DNA of 64,000 nucleotides from Vreelandella subterranea (GCF_900111305.1 NZ_FOGS01000007.1:1-64000), one strand, 5' to 3'. Counted from the first letter of the stretch, positions 31,579 through 45,148 are shown. The notes: generated by a model from the sequence alone, not told the origin. Program-made: numbers and translations.

Positions 31579-32865
31579 TTATTTTTTGGGGTAGTCGCGC
31601 TGGTCGTGGCCAATGTAAAGCTGGCGGGGACGACCGATCTTGTAGCTTTCGCTGAGCATCTCGTGCCAATGCGAAATCCAGCCGATGGTGCGGGATACCG
31701 CAAAGATCACCGTGAACATGTTTCTCGGAATGCCCATGGCTTTCAGGATAATGCCTGAATAGAAATCGACGTTCGGATACAGTTTGCGCTCAATGAAGTA
31801 CTCATCTTCAAGGGCAATCTGCTCCAGACGCTTGGCGATTTTCAACTGCGGGTCGTCGGCCAGGCCGAGCTCGGCCAGCACTTCGTCGCAGGTCTCTTTC
31901 ATCACCTTGGCGCGCGGGTCGAAGTTGCGATAAACACGGTGACCGAAGCCCATCAGCTTGAACGGGTCGTCTTTATCCTTGGCTTTATCAACAAAGCGCT
32001 GGATATTTTCTTCAGACTCGTCGCCGATTTCGTCGAGCATCGCCAGTACAGCTTCGTTGGCGCCGCCGTGCGCCGGTCCCCATAGGGCCGCAATACCGGC
32101 ACTGATGCAAGCGAAGGGGTTGGCGCCGGTTGAGCCCGCCAGGCGAACAGTCGAGGTGGACGCGTTTTGCTCGTGATCCGCATGCAGCATGAAGATGCGG
32201 TCCATGGCTTTGGCGTACACCGGGTTGATTTTGTACTCTTCGCACGGATTGCTGAACATCATGTAGAGGAAGTTCTCTGCATAGCTCAGCTCATTGCGTG
32301 GATAGTTGAAAGGCTGGCCGATGTTGTACTTGTACGACATCGCGGCGATCGTCGGCATCTTGGCGATCAAGCGAATAGCGCTTATCTCGCGATCTTCTTC
32401 TTTGGTGATGTCCATGTGGTCGTGGTAGAAGGCCGCTAGACCGCCGACAACGCCGCACAGGATCGACATCGGGTGCGCGTCGCGGCGAAACCCTTTGAAG
32501 AAGTTGTTGATCTGATCGTGGACCATGGTGTGGTTACGAATGCGCGACTCGAAATCGGCATACTGCTTGTCGTCAGGTAGGTCACCGAACAGCAGGGTGT
32601 AGCACATCTCAACGAAATTGGACTCTTTCGCCAGTTGGTCAATGGGGTAGCCGCGGTGCAGCAGGACGCCCTTGCCGCCATCGATATAGGTAATGGCTGA
32701 CTGGCAGGAAGAGGTGGCCATGAAGCCGGGGTCGTAGGTGAACAGGCCCTCGGCGACCAAGCCCCGGACGTCGATAACGTCTGGGCCAAGTGAGCCGGAG
32801 TACATTGGTAGTTCGATCGTTTTGTCTAGACCGTCTACCGTCAATGTTGCTTTCCTGTCAGCCAT
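31579..32865 (-). CDS. gltA: Citrate synthase (type II)
   Basis: 428 residues, the size of hexameric, NADH-regulated type II enzymes. Condenses acetyl-CoA with oxaloacetate. Active-site residues are visible: His in [11 protein letters not shown], His in [14 protein letters not shown] and Asp in PNVDFYSGI; also [20 protein letters not shown] precedes the ATG. It is divergent from the sdh-suc cluster, as in most gammaproteobacteria. Confidence 0.98.
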   Translation of the reverse strand: MADRKATLTVDGLDKTIELPMYSGSLGPDVIDVRGLVAEGLFTYDPGFMATSSCQSAITYIDGGKGVLLHRGYPIDQLAKESNFVEMCYTLLFGDLPDDKQYADFESRIRNHTMVHDQINNFFKGFRRDAHPMSILCGVVGGLAAFYHDHMDITKEEDREISAIRLIAKMPTIAAMSYKYNIGQPFNYPRNELSYAENFLYMMFSNPCEEYKINPVYAKAMDRIFMLHADHEQNASTSTVRLAGSTGANPFACISAGIAALWGPAHGGANEAVLAMLDEIGDESEENIQRFVDKAKDKDDPFKLMGFGHRVYRNFDPRAKVMKETCDEVLAELGLADDPQLKIAKRLEQIALEDEYFIERKLYPNVDFYSGIILKAMGIPRNMFTVIFAVSRTIGWISHWHEMLSESYKIGRPRQLYIGHDQRDYPKK

Positions 32866-32940
32866 GCTGGCCTCCTTTCGAGTTCGGGTTGGGACGTAAA
32901 GTCGGTGCTGCGCATACCGCGCCGGCGAAAAGGCCTGCCC

Positions 32941-32968
32941 ACTATAGAAGCGTGCGTCATTTTGTCAA
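32941..32968 (-). promoter_or_regulatory. gltA promoter
   Basis: Minus strand: TTGACA (32968-32963), 16-base spacer, TATAGT (32946-32941). Predicted leader of about 70 bases. Confidence 0.75.
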
Positions 32969-33193
32969 TTAGCCCTATCGCTAGGTATGCTTGTACAGTG
33001 TAGGTCGTGCTGGTTAACATTTGTTCATGGTTGATGTGTCGCTAATAAGCGGAAAATGCTATCACAGGGATAATACGTTAACCTGCTTACGAACGAGCTT
33101 GCTTACCGACACTATAGCGATGCTGCGATGCAAAATCGACTCACAATGCGGAGTTTTTTCTTGCACAATGGTCGAGTAAAGCCTTAGTTCGGT

Positions 33194-33222
33194 TTGTCAG
33201 CGGGGGCTAAGCTTCTTATAAT
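33194..33222 (+). promoter_or_regulatory. sdhC promoter
   Basis: TTGTCA, 17-base spacer, perfect TATAAT. Predicted start near 33229, giving a leader of about 125 bases for the whole TCA operon. The remaining gltA-sdhC gap (32969-33193) shows no gene. Confidence 0.8.
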
Positions 33223-33225
33223 CTC

Positions 33226-33332
33226 TGGCGCACGACCGGTAGGCTGGTGGTCGTGCCAGACTTGGCAACGGCCGAGCCCCTTCCAGTAATCACTGCCCGC
33301 TCGGGCTATGCCCGACCTGTCGCAGAGCGGGC
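33226..33332 (+). promoter_or_regulatory. Structured leader of the sdh-suc operon
   Basis: Hairpin GCACGACC ... GGTCGTGC (33230-33256, extended by TGG/CCA) and a nested hairpin GCCCGCTC ... GAGCGGGC (33295-33332) with inner TCGGGC-TAT-GCCCGA. The strong stems begin right at the predicted transcription start. Confidence 0.55.
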
Positions 33333-33353
33333 CAATAAGAGTGTGTATAAGCC

Positions 33354-33731
33354 GTGAATAGCAAACGACCCGTAAATTTAGACCTGACGACGATACACTT
33401 TCCCCTGCCGGCATTGACGTCGATTGCGCACCGCATCACCGGTGTCATCCTTTTTGTTGGCCTCATTTTCGCTTTCTGGGCACTTGGTGAATCACTGTCT
33501 TCACCGGCAGGCTTTGATGCTGTGAGCAGTGCCCTGGCCAATAACTTTTTCGCCAAGTTTGTGGCTTGGGGCCTGCTGTCAGCGCTGGCGTTCCATTTCG
33601 TCGCAGGCATTAAACACCTGCTGATGGATGCCAACATTGGTGTCACGCTCGAGGGAGGTGTGAAAAAAGCGCAGATCACTGTAGTGGTAAGCGCGATTCT
33701 GATTATTCTGGCAGGAGTCTGGGTATGGTAA
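33354..33731 (+). CDS. sdhC: Succinate dehydrogenase cytochrome b556 subunit
   Basis: 125 residues with GTG start. N terminus RPVNLDLTTIHFPLPALTSIAHRITGV is the sdhC signature (SIxHRxTG). Three membrane helices; His in ALAFHFVAGIKHLLMD is the likely haem b ligand. Anchors SdhAB in the inner membrane and forms the quinone site with SdhD. Overlaps sdhD by seven bases. Confidence 0.95.
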   Translation: MNSKRPVNLDLTTIHFPLPALTSIAHRITGVILFVGLIFAFWALGESLSSPAGFDAVSSALANNFFAKFVAWGLLSALAFHFVAGIKHLLMDANIGVTLEGGVKKAQITVVVSAILIILAGVWVW

Positions 33732-34072
33732 CCAACATCACAAGTTTCGGCCGTAGCGGCCTGTCCGACTGGCTGATGCAGCGTTTTTCAGCGGTAGTGC
33801 TGGCCATTTACACCGTGTTCATGGTGGCTTACCTGCTGCTTAATCCCAACCTGGATTACTACGCCTGGACCGCGCTGTTCGATCAGACCTGGATGCGGAT
33901 TTTTTCCCTGCTGGCCTTTATCTCGGTAGCAGCGCACGCCTGGATAGGCCTGTGGACCGTGACGACCGACTATCTCAAATCCACCTTCGTCCGCGTAGGT
34001 GCCCAGTCTCTCATCATTCTGGCCATCTTTGTGTACCTGGTGTGGGGCATTCAAATTCTGTGGGGAGCTTGA
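33725..34072 (+). CDS. sdhD: Succinate dehydrogenase membrane anchor subunit
   Basis: 115 residues, three membrane helices. Motifs GLSDWLMQRFSAVVLAIY at the N terminus and HAWIGLWTVTTDYLK, whose His would ligate haem b. It overlaps sdhC and is four bases from sdhA, so translation is coupled. Confidence 0.95.
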   Translation: MVTNITSFGRSGLSDWLMQRFSAVVLAIYTVFMVAYLLLNPNLDYYAWTALFDQTWMRIFSLLAFISVAAHAWIGLWTVTTDYLKSTFVRVGAQSLIILAIFVYLVWGIQILWGA

Positions 34073-34075
34073 TAC

Positions 34076-35848
34076 ATGTCTAACCTACGTAGCCTGACCT
34101 TTGACGCCATTATCATCGGTGGCGGTGGCTCTGGCCTGCGCGCTGCTCTAGAGCTTGCGAAATCCGGGAAGAAGACAGCCGTATTGTCGAAAGTGTTCCC
34201 AACGCGTTCCCACACTGTTTCTGCCCAGGGCGGGATTACCTGTGCCATCGCGTCTTCCGACCCGGATGACGATTGGCGCTGGCACATGTATGACACCGTC
34301 AAGGGCGGTGACTATATCGCTGATCAGGATGCCTCGGAGTACATGTGTTCTGAGGGCCCGAAAGCGGTCTTCGAGCTTGAACACATGGGCCTGCCGTTCT
34401 CGCGCTTCGATAATGGCCGCATCTATCAACGTCCCTTCGGCGGGCAGTCGAAAAACTTCGGTGAAGGTGGCCAGGCGGCTCGTACCTGTGCCGCGGCCGA
34501 CCGTACCGGCCACGCGCTGTTGCACACGCTGTACCAGAACAACCTCAAGAACAACACGACGTTCTTGAACGAATGGTATGCAGTGGATCTGGTCAAGAAT
34601 GCCGAGGGCGATGTGGTGGGCTGTATCGCCATGTGTATCGAGACCGGCGAAGTAGTGCACGTCAAATCGAAAGCCACGGTGCTGGCGACCGGCGGTGCAG
34701 GGCGTATCTACGCCTCCACCACCAACGCCCTGATCAACACCGGCGACGGTATCGGGATGGCGCTGCGCGCCGGCTTCCCGATGCAGGACATGGAAATGTG
34801 GCAGTTCCACCCCACCGGTATTTACGGCGCGGGTACGCTGGTCACCGAAGGTTGCCGTGGTGAAGGCGGTTACCTGATCAACAAGGACGGCGAGCGCTTC
34901 ATGGAGCGTTACGCGCCAAATGCCAAAGATTTGGCGGGCCGCGACGTTGTGGCGCGTTCCATGGTCATGGAAATTCTGGAAGGTCGTGGCTGCGGCGAGA
35001 ACGGCGATCACGTCTTCCTGAAGCTTGATCACCTGGGTGAAGAAGTCCTTGGCAAACGCCTGCCGGGCATCGTCGAACTGTCCAAGACGTTTGCCCACGT
35101 CGATCCTGCGAAAGACCCGATTCCGGTCGTGCCGACCTGCCACTACATGATGGGCGGTATTCCGACCAACATTCATGGCCAGGCGATCACTCAGGACGAA
35201 AGCGGCAAAGACCATATCGTGAACGGCCTGTACGCCTGCGGTGAAGCGGCGTGCGTATCGGTTCACGGGGCCAACCGTCTGGGTGGTAACTCACTGCTCG
35301 ACCTGGTGGTCTTCGGTCGTGCCGCGGGCATGTTTATCGAAGGCGCGCTGAACGAAGGTATCGAGTATCTTGACGCGTCCGAGTCGGACGTCGAGTTTGC
35401 CATGAAGCGCATCACCCGCTGGAACGAGTCCGAGGGTGGCGAAAGCATCCCGGCGCTGAAGGCAGAGCTTCAAGACATCATGCAGACGTCCTTCGGTGTT
35501 TTCCGCGAAGAGAAAAACATGCAGGAAGGCGTCAAGAAGCTGGAAGAACTTCGCAGCCGTATTGCGAACGCCCACCTGCCGGACAAATCCAATGCGTTCA
35601 ACACTGCACGCGTGGAAGCCCTGGAACTCGATAACCTGATGGAAGTGGCCGAAGCGACGGCGATCGCGGCCCTTGAGCGTAAAGAAAGCCGTGGTGCGCA
35701 CTCGCGCTACGACTACCCTGACCGTGATGATGTCAACTGGCTGAAGCACTCGCTCTATTTCCCGATGTCCAAAGAACTGAAGAAGCGCGACGTCAACTTC
35801 AAGCCGAAAACCGTTGACACGTTCGAGCCCAAGGTTCGTACCTACTAA
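34076..35848 (+). CDS. sdhA: Succinate dehydrogenase flavoprotein subunit
   Basis: 590 residues (E. coli 588). FAD-binding [17 protein letters not shown], the His for covalent FAD in [13 protein letters not shown], catalytic region [19 protein letters not shown] and [12 protein letters not shown], and [22 protein letters not shown]. Oxidises succinate to fumarate on the cytoplasmic face of the membrane complex. GGGAG precedes the ATG. Confidence 0.98.
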   Translation: MSNLRSLTFDAIIIGGGGSGLRAALELAKSGKKTAVLSKVFPTRSHTVSAQGGITCAIASSDPDDDWRWHMYDTVKGGDYIADQDASEYMCSEGPKAVFELEHMGLPFSRFDNGRIYQRPFGGQSKNFGEGGQAARTCAAADRTGHALLHTLYQNNLKNNTTFLNEWYAVDLVKNAEGDVVGCIAMCIETGEVVHVKSKATVLATGGAGRIYASTTNALINTGDGIGMALRAGFPMQDMEMWQFHPTGIYGAGTLVTEGCRGEGGYLINKDGERFMERYAPNAKDLAGRDVVARSMVMEILEGRGCGENGDHVFLKLDHLGEEVLGKRLPGIVELSKTFAHVDPAKDPIPVVPTCHYMMGGIPTNIHGQAITQDESGKDHIVNGLYACGEAACVSVHGANRLGGNSLLDLVVFGRAAGMFIEGALNEGIEYLDASESDVEFAMKRITRWNESEGGESIPALKAELQDIMQTSFGVFREEKNMQEGVKKLEELRSRIANAHLPDKSNAFNTARVEALELDNLMEVAEATAIAALERKESRGAHSRYDYPDRDDVNWLKHSLYFPMSKELKKRDVNFKPKTVDTFEPKVRTY

Positions 35849-35872
35849 TCTCTGCAACGAGAGGGAGTCACC

Positions 35873-36583
35873 ATGTCCAATCTTCAGGTATCCATATACC
35901 GCTATAACCCGGAAACCGACTCCGCACCCTACATGCAGGAGTTTCAGGTCGATACCAAGGGCCGGGATGTAATGGTGCTGGATGTTCTTCATATGATGAA
36001 GGAGCAAGACAGCGGTCTGGCCTTTCGCCGTAGCTGCCGCGAAGGCGTCTGCGGCTCGGACGGCATGAACATGAACGGCAAGAATGGCCTGGCCTGTATT
36101 ACACCGTTGTCGGAAGTCGTGAAAGGCAACAAGCTGACCTTGCGTCCGCTGCCCGGCCTGCCGGTCATTCGCGATATGGTCGTCGATATGGGGCTGTTCT
36201 ATAAGCAGTACGAGCGTATCCAGCCGTATCTGCAGAACGATACCCCCGTACCGGCGATCGAGCGCCTGCAGTCGCCGGAAGAGCGCGACAAGCTGGACGG
36301 CCTGTATGAGTGCATCCTGTGCGCTTGCTGTTCAACCTCGTGCCCGTCTTTCTGGTGGAACCCGGACAAGTTCGTCGGCCCGGCAGGCCTGCTGCAGTCG
36401 TATCGCTTCCTCGCGGATTCGCGGGATACGGCGACCAGCGAGCGCTTGACCGATCTGGAAGATCCGTTTTCCGTGTTCCGCTGCCGCGGCATCATGAATT
36501 GCGTGGCGGTGTGCCCGAAAGGGCTCAACCCGACGCGGGCGATTGGCAAGATTCGTGAGATGCTCCTGGCAGATGCCACGTAA
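35873..36583 (+). CDS. sdhB: Succinate dehydrogenase iron-sulfur subunit
   Basis: 236 residues. Three clusters are readable: [2Fe-2S] in SCREGVCGSDGMNMNGKNGLAC, [4Fe-4S] in CILCACCSTSC and [3Fe-4S] in CRGIMNCVAVCPKGLNP. Carries electrons from FAD to quinone. GAGGGAG precedes the ATG. Last gene of the sdh part; a terminator follows 140 bases on. Confidence 0.98.
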   Translation: MSNLQVSIYRYNPETDSAPYMQEFQVDTKGRDVMVLDVLHMMKEQDSGLAFRRSCREGVCGSDGMNMNGKNGLACITPLSEVVKGNKLTLRPLPGLPVIRDMVVDMGLFYKQYERIQPYLQNDTPVPAIERLQSPEERDKLDGLYECILCACCSTSCPSFWWNPDKFVGPAGLLQSYRFLADSRDTATSERLTDLEDPFSVFRCRGIMNCVAVCPKGLNPTRAIGKIREMLLADAT

Positions 36584-36680
36584 AAACAAGGGGCTTTTAT
36601 GCATAAAAAGCGGATACCACTTAAGTTGCGTACAAATGGTACTTAAATCGTGGCGCTTCGCTTGTTATCATAGTGCCTGT

Positions 36681-36711
36681 CATCTGGTGCGGCGACGCGC
36701 CGCACCAGATG
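36681..36711. repeat. Perfect 14-bp inverted repeat between sdhB and sucA
   Basis: CATCTGGTGCGGCG-ACG-CGCCGCACCAGATG. No T-run follows, so it is not by itself an intrinsic terminator. Confidence 0.8.
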
Positions 36712-36724
36712 GCCAGTCAAGTTT

Positions 36725-36753
36725 AAAAGCCGGTGCCGTGAGTACCGGCTTTT
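36725..36753 (+). terminator. Terminator between sdhB and sucA
   Basis: AAAAGCCGGT ... ACCGGCTTTT, ten-bp perfect stem ending in T4. It should lower read-through from sdh into suc. Confidence 0.75.
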
Positions 36754-36908
36754 GAGCATGAACTGACAAGAAATTGAATTGAAAAGGGTTTCCGGCCTCT
36801 GGTCGGTGCCGCCGGCAAATGTCCCGCCCCGCCGGCAGGGCAATACCGATGTCGCCGCGGTGACGCGACGATGCCGATACCACCCCATCAGTGCAGGGTG
36901 ACCAAGAA

Positions 36909-39740
36909 ATGCAACAAGGCATAATGGAGTTGATGTGGCGTTCCTCTCACGTTAGTGGTGGCAACGCTCACTACGTGGAAGCGCTTTACGAGCAGTACCT
37001 CGCCGATTCTGAATCTGTCCCTGACGAGTGGCGCAACTATTTTGACCAGTTGCCTCGCCCGGAGGGCAGTGCCTCTCACGATGTTCCGCTAAGTCCTATT
37101 CGTGATCAGTTCTATCAGTTGGGCCGTGAAAATCGCCCTGCCCGGGTAGCTGCCGCTGAAAGTGGCGAAAACAAGAAGCAGGTGAAAGTCCTGCAGCTGA
37201 TCAACGCTTACCGCTTTCGTGGTCATCAAAAGGCCAATATCGACCCGCTGGGCCTGCGTAATCCCACCCCCGTTCCCGATCTCGACCTTTCTTTCCACCA
37301 GCTTTCAAAAGCTGACCTGGACACCGAGTTTCAGACTGGTTCTTTCTTTCTAGGTATCGACAAGGCGCCGTTGCGCGATATCGTCGATGCCCTAGATCGT
37401 ACCTACTGTCGCTCGATTGGTTGCGAGATCATGCACATTGTCGATACCGAGGAAAAGCGCTGGCTACAGCGGCGTTTCGAATCGGTACGCAGTGCACCCA
37501 AGTTCAGCGATGACGTGCGCAAGCACGTGCTGGAACGCCTGACGGCGGCCGAAGGCCTGGAAAACTACCTGGCGTCCAAGTACCCGGGTACCAAGCGCTT
37601 CGGTCTGGAAGGCGGCGAAGCCTTTGTACCGATGATGGACGAACTTATCCAGCGGGCAGGCGGTTACGGCACAAAAGAGGTCGTCATTGGGATGGCCCAC
37701 CGCGGGCGACTCAACCTGCTGGTCAACATCCTGGGTAAGAACCCGGCGGATCTGATCGACGAGTTCGACGGCAAAAAAGTCATCGAGCGCGGTTCGGGCG
37801 ACGTCAAGTATCACCAGGGCTTTAGCTCGAACGTCATGTCGCCAGGCGGCGAAGTCCACCTGGCCATGTCGTTCAACCCGTCGCATCTGGAAATCGTCGC
37901 GCCCGTTGTCGAGGGCTCGGTACGTGCCCGTCAGGACCGTCGTAACGACGAAGAGGGCAGCAAGGTCCTGCCCATCAATGTCCACGGCGACGCGGCCTTT
38001 GCCGGTCAGGGCGTGGTCATGGAGACATTCCAGATGTCCCAGACCCGCGCCTACAAGACCGGCGGCACGGTTCACATCGTCATCAACAACCAGGTGGGCT
38101 TTACCACGTCCCACCCGCAGGATTCGCGCTCCACTGAATACTGTACTGATATTGCCAAGATGGTACAGGCGCCGATTTTCCACGTTAACGGCGATGATGC
38201 GGACGCGGTTCTTCACGCGACTCAGGTGGCGCTGGACTATCGGCAGGAGTTCAAGAAAGACGTGGTCATCGATCTCGTCTGCTATCGTCGCCGCGGCCAT
38301 AACGAAGCCGACGAGCCGTCCGGTACCCAGCCGATGATGTACTCGAAGATCAAGGACCATCCTTCTTCGCGTACCTTATATGCCAAGCGTCTGGTCGAGC
38401 AGGGCGTTTTGTCTGAAGAAGACGCCAAGGCGATGATTGAAACCTACCGCGATGACCTGGTGGCCGGTAACCACGTGGCCAATGCGCTGGTTCAGGAGCC
38501 CAACAAGTCCTTGTTCGTCGACTGGACGCCTTACCTCGGCCATGAGTGGACCGGCAATGCCGATACCACCTTCGACATGAAGCGGCTGCAGCAGCTGGCG
38601 GCGAAAATGTGCGAGATCCCGGACGGGGTCGATGTGCAACGTCAGGTTGCCAAGATTTACGAAGATCGCCGCAAGATGCAGGCCGGTGGCATGGGGATCA
38701 ACTGGGGGTTTGCCGAAACGCTGGCTTATGCCACCTTGATCGATCAGGGGCACCCGGTGCGTATTACCGGTCAGGATGTCGGCCGCGGCACTTTCTCTCA
38801 CCGCCATGCGGTCGTGCACAATCAGAAAGATGGCACCACCTTCGTGCCGTTGCAGAATCTTTCGGACGGTCAGCCGCGCTTTACCATCCACGACTCCATT
38901 CTCTCGGAAGAAGCCGTGTTGGCCTTTGAATACGGTTACTCGACCACAGCTCCCAATGACCTGGTCATCTGGGAAGCCCAGTTCGGTGACTTCTTCAACG
39001 GCGCGCAAGTCGTGGTGGATCAGTTCATTTCCTCGGGTGAGACCAAATGGGGCCGCTTATGCGGTTTAACCATGCTCCTGCCCCATGGTTATGAAGGTCA
39101 GGGCCCCGAGCACTCCTCCGCCCGTCTGGAGCGTTTCCTGCAGATGTGTGCCGAGCACAACATGCAGGTGTGTGTGCCGACCACCCCCGCGCAGATTTAT
39201 CACTTGCTGCGTCGTCAGGTGATTCGCCCGTTGCGCAAGCCGCTGGTGGTGATGTCACCCAAGTCGCTTCTGCGTCACAAGCAGGCGGTTTCCAGCCTTG
39301 AAGACCTGGCCCATGGCAAGTTCCATATGGTGCTGGCAGACCAGGCCGAGCTGACCGCTGAGAAAGTGAAGCGCGTGATCCTGTGTGCGGGCAAGGTTTA
39401 CTATGATCTTGTGAATTGGCGTGCTGAGAACGAGCGCCACGATACGGCGATCCTGCGCCTTGAGCAGCTCTACCCCTTCCCTAAGGAAGAGCTTCTTGAA
39501 GCCCTTCAGGCATATACCCAGTTGGAAGACATTGTCTGGTGCCAGGAAGAGCCGTTGAACCAGGGTGCCTGGTACTCAAGTCAGCACCATATGCGTTCCG
39601 TGGCCGACATGCTGAAAGATGGCCTGGGACGTGAGTTGAAATTCGCAGGACGCCCGGCCTCTGCTGCTCCGGCAGCGGGCTATATGTCCGTCCATACTGA
39701 ACAGCAGCGCCAGCTGGTGGAAGACGCGTTTAATCTTTAA
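36909..39740 (+). CDS. sucA: 2-oxoglutarate dehydrogenase E1
   Basis: 943 residues from MQQGIMELMWRSSHVSGGNAHYVE, the ATG that matches other SucA starts and has GGTGA before it; a GTG six codons earlier is less likely. Thiamine-diphosphate enzyme that decarboxylates 2-oxoglutarate and passes the succinyl group to SucB. Landmarks: GMAHRGRLNLLVNILGK, MSFNPSHLEIV, GDAAFAGQGVVMETFQMS and a C-terminal EEPLNQGAW. E. coli SucA has 933 residues. Confidence 0.98.
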   Translation: MQQGIMELMWRSSHVSGGNAHYVEALYEQYLADSESVPDEWRNYFDQLPRPEGSASHDVPLSPIRDQFYQLGRENRPARVAAAESGENKKQVKVLQLINAYRFRGHQKANIDPLGLRNPTPVPDLDLSFHQLSKADLDTEFQTGSFFLGIDKAPLRDIVDALDRTYCRSIGCEIMHIVDTEEKRWLQRRFESVRSAPKFSDDVRKHVLERLTAAEGLENYLASKYPGTKRFGLEGGEAFVPMMDELIQRAGGYGTKEVVIGMAHRGRLNLLVNILGKNPADLIDEFDGKKVIERGSGDVKYHQGFSSNVMSPGGEVHLAMSFNPSHLEIVAPVVEGSVRARQDRRNDEEGSKVLPINVHGDAAFAGQGVVMETFQMSQTRAYKTGGTVHIVINNQVGFTTSHPQDSRSTEYCTDIAKMVQAPIFHVNGDDADAVLHATQVALDYRQEFKKDVVIDLVCYRRRGHNEADEPSGTQPMMYSKIKDHPSSRTLYAKRLVEQGVLSEEDAKAMIETYRDDLVAGNHVANALVQEPNKSLFVDWTPYLGHEWTGNADTTFDMKRLQQLAAKMCEIPDGVDVQRQVAKIYEDRRKMQAGGMGINWGFAETLAYATLIDQGHPVRITGQDVGRGTFSHRHAVVHNQKDGTTFVPLQNLSDGQPRFTIHDSILSEEAVLAFEYGYSTTAPNDLVIWEAQFGDFFNGAQVVVDQFISSGETKWGRLCGLTMLLPHGYEGQGPEHSSARLERFLQMCAEHNMQVCVPTTPAQIYHLLRRQVIRPLRKPLVVMSPKSLLRHKQAVSSLEDLAHGKFHMVLADQAELTAEKVKRVILCAGKVYYDLVNWRAENERHDTAILRLEQLYPFPKEELLEALQAYTQLEDIVWCQEEPLNQGAWYSSQHHMRSVADMLKDGLGRELKFAGRPASAAPAAGYMSVHTEQQRQLVEDAFNL

Positions 39741-39778
39741 GCGCCCACCGGATTTAGAGAACACATAAGGGAAACGAC

Positions 39779-41377
39779 ATGGCTACCGAGATCAAAGCGC
39801 CAACCTTTCCGGAATCCGTTGCCGAAGGCACCGTCGCCGCCTGGCATAAGAAGCCGGGTGACAGCGTTGAGCGTGACGAGCTGATCGTCGAGATCGAAAC
39901 CGACAAAGTGGTGCTCGAAGTCGTCGCACCGGAAGCGGGTACGCTCACCGACGTGATGGCCGACGAAGGCGATACCGTCGAGTCCGAGCAGGTGCTGGGC
40001 AAAATCGGCGAAGGCGAAGCCTCCGGCGATAGCAGCAAGAAAGAAGCCGCATCTTCTGACGATGACAGCGCTGAAAAGGCATCTGAAGACAAGTCATCAG
40101 ACGACAAGCAAGACGCTCCCAAAAAAGCCAGCGGTGGCGGCAAGCAGCATGAGGTGAAAGCGCCAAGCTTCCCGGAATCGGTCCAGGAAGGCACGGTCGC
40201 GACCTGGCACAAGAAAGTCGGCGAAGCGGTCAAGCGTGATGAAGTGCTGGCGGATATCGAAACCGACAAGGTCGTCCTTGAAGTTGTTGCCCCGGCCGAT
40301 GGTGCGCTGGCCGAGATCAAGGCCGAAGAAGGCAGCCAGGTTGAATCAGAGGCCGTGCTGGCGACCTTCACCGAAGGTGCCGGTGGCGAAAGCAGCGGCG
40401 GCGATGACGCCAAACCGGCCAAGGATGACAGTAGCGACGACGACAGCGCCGATGAAAAAGTCGGTGACAAGATCCTCGCACCGGCTGCTCGCAAGATGGT
40501 GGCGGAGCACGATCTGGACGTCGCCAAGATTGAGGGCACCGGCAAGGGCGGCCGCATTCTGAAAGAGGATGTGCAGAAAGCGGTGAAATCAGGTTCTGCC
40601 AAGAAAGCTTCCGGCGGCGCTGCAGCAGCGCCTAAAGGTGCTGCTGCAGCTGCGACAACCACCGCGGTAGAGGGTGAGCGGCCAGAAAAACGCGTGCCGA
40701 TGAGCCGGCTGCGCCAAACCATCGCCAAGCGTCTGGTGGAAGCTCAGCAAACGGCTGCCATGCTGACCACTTACAACGAAGTGGACATGACAGCCGTGAT
40801 GGAGTTGCGTGCGCAGTACAAGGATACCTTCCTGAAGGCGCACGATACCAAGCTTGGTTTCATGGGCTTTTTCGTCAAGGCGGCTTCCGAGGCGCTCAAG
40901 CGCTTCCCGGACGTCAACGCCTCCATCGACGGTACCGACATCGTCTATCATGGCTACCAGGATATCGGCGTTGCCGTGTCCACGCCGCGTGGTCTGGTCG
41001 TGCCGGTACTGCGCGACACCGACAGCATGAAAATCGCCGATGTCGAGAAGTCAATCGTCGACTTCGGTAAGCGTGCCCGTGACGGTAAGCTCGGCATCGA
41101 TGAAATGCAGGGCGGTACCTTTACGATCACCAACGGCGGTATCTTCGGCTCGCTGATGTCGACCCCGATTATCAATCCGCCGCAAACCGCCATCCTGGGT
41201 ATGCACAAGATTCAGGAACGCCCCATGGCGGTCAATGGAAAGGTCGAGATTCGCCCCATGATGTACCTGGCGGTTTCCTATGATCACCGCATGATCGACG
41301 GCAAAGACGCCGTGCAATTCCTGGTGACCATCAAAGAGCTGCTGGAAGATCCCGCACGCCTGTTGCTGGACGTGTAA
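39779..41377 (+). CDS. sucB: 2-oxoglutarate dehydrogenase E2, two lipoyl domains
   Basis: 532 residues, longer than the usual 400 because it has two lipoyl domains: residues 1-80 (lipoyl Lys in [12 protein letters not shown]) and 122-200 (again [12 protein letters not shown]), joined by charged Ser/Asp/Lys linkers. Then the E3-binding domain ([29 protein letters not shown]) and the acyltransferase core ending in the catalytic [11 protein letters not shown]. Transfers succinyl to CoA. GGGA precedes the ATG. Confidence 0.97.
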   Translation: MATEIKAPTFPESVAEGTVAAWHKKPGDSVERDELIVEIETDKVVLEVVAPEAGTLTDVMADEGDTVESEQVLGKIGEGEASGDSSKKEAASSDDDSAEKASEDKSSDDKQDAPKKASGGGKQHEVKAPSFPESVQEGTVATWHKKVGEAVKRDEVLADIETDKVVLEVVAPADGALAEIKAEEGSQVESEAVLATFTEGAGGESSGGDDAKPAKDDSSDDDSADEKVGDKILAPAARKMVAEHDLDVAKIEGTGKGGRILKEDVQKAVKSGSAKKASGGAAAAPKGAAAAATTTAVEGERPEKRVPMSRLRQTIAKRLVEAQQTAAMLTTYNEVDMTAVMELRAQYKDTFLKAHDTKLGFMGFFVKAASEALKRFPDVNASIDGTDIVYHGYQDIGVAVSTPRGLVVPVLRDTDSMKIADVEKSIVDFGKRARDGKLGIDEMQGGTFTITNGGIFGSLMSTPIINPPQTAILGMHKIQERPMAVNGKVEIRPMMYLAVSYDHRMIDGKDAVQFLVTIKELLEDPARLLLDV

Positions 41378-42907
<1,530 letters not shown>

Positions 42908-42924
42908 ATTACGCCGTAACAAAA

Positions 42925-42944
42925 AAGCGCCACCCCAGGGTGGC
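42925..42944 (-). terminator. Inverted repeat after lpd
   Basis: GCGCCACCC-CA-GGGTGGCGC, nine perfect pairs. The run of A lies on its left, so a T-run exists only on the minus strand; for the suc operon it is a stable hairpin rather than a full intrinsic terminator. Confidence 0.55.
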
Positions 42945-43068
42945 GCAACGCTTTCGGCCATGTCTTTTCGACGCGGTTTGAAAAACAGAGATCGAAAGCA
43001 CGGGGATGACAGTTCTTTCAAGGAAACTGATCATCGTTCGAGTCACATGCAACCAATGGCATGAATCG

Positions 43069-44234
<1,166 letters not shown>

Positions 44235-44235
<1 letters not shown>

Positions 44236-45107
44236 TGAGCATCCTGATCGACAAGAACACCAAGGTCATCTGCCAGGGCTTTACGGGTGGCCAGGGTACG
44301 TTCCACTCCGAGCAGGCGATTGCCTACGGTACCCAGATGGTCGGTGGTGTTACCCCCGGTAAAGGCGGCCAGGAGCACCTGGGTCTGCCCGTTTTCAACA
44401 CCGTGAAAGAAGCGGTTGCGAAAACCGGCGCTGAAGCCAGCGTGATCTACGTACCGGCACCGTTCTGCAAAGATTCAATCCTTGAAGCGGCCAATGCCGG
44501 TATCAAGCTGATTGTGTGCATCACGGAAGGCATTGCCACCCTGGATATGCTCGAAGCCAAGGTGAAGTGTGACGAGCTGGGTGTCCGCCTGATCGGTCCG
44601 AACTGCCCGGGTGTTATCACACCGGGCGAGTGCAAGATCGGCATCATGCCGGGCCACATCCACCAGCCTGGCCGTGTCGGCATCGTATCGCGTTCGGGTA
44701 CCTTGACCTACGAAGCGGTCAAGCAGACCACTGATCATGGCTTTGGTCAGTCCAGCTGTGTCGGCATCGGTGGTGACCCGATTCCGGGGTCCAACTTCAT
44801 CGACATCCTCGAGATGTTCGAGAAAGACCCGAAAACCGAAGCCATCGTCATGATCGGTGAAATCGGTGGCACGGCGGAAGAAGAAGCGGCGGCTTACATC
44901 AAGGCCAACGTTTCCAAGCCCGTGGTTGCCTACATTGCCGGTGTGACAGCACCTCCCGGCAAGCGTATGGGCCACGCAGGCGCGATCATCTCCGGCGGTA
45001 AAGGCACCGCTGACGAGAAGTTCTCTGCCCTTGAAGATGCCGGCGTTAAAACCGTGCGCTCCTTGGCGGAAATCGGCGACGCGCTGAAAGCCGTCACTGG
45101 CTGGTAA
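44235..45107 (+). CDS. sucD: Succinyl-CoA synthetase alpha subunit
   Basis: 290 residues. N-terminal [28 protein letters not shown] is the CoA-binding Rossmann part; the phosphorylated His is in [17 protein letters not shown]. Last gene of the TCA operon, closed by a terminator. Confidence 0.98.
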
Positions 45108-45148
45108 GCGGTTACGTCGCCCGGCGTGAGCAAGTCGCGCCTGATATG

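Larger units (their letters stand above)
36584..36908. other. sdhB-sucA intergenic region
   Basis: 325 bases without a gene. It contains the two hairpins listed separately; a suc promoter is expected behind the terminator but no clear -35/-10 pair was found. Confidence 0.5.
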
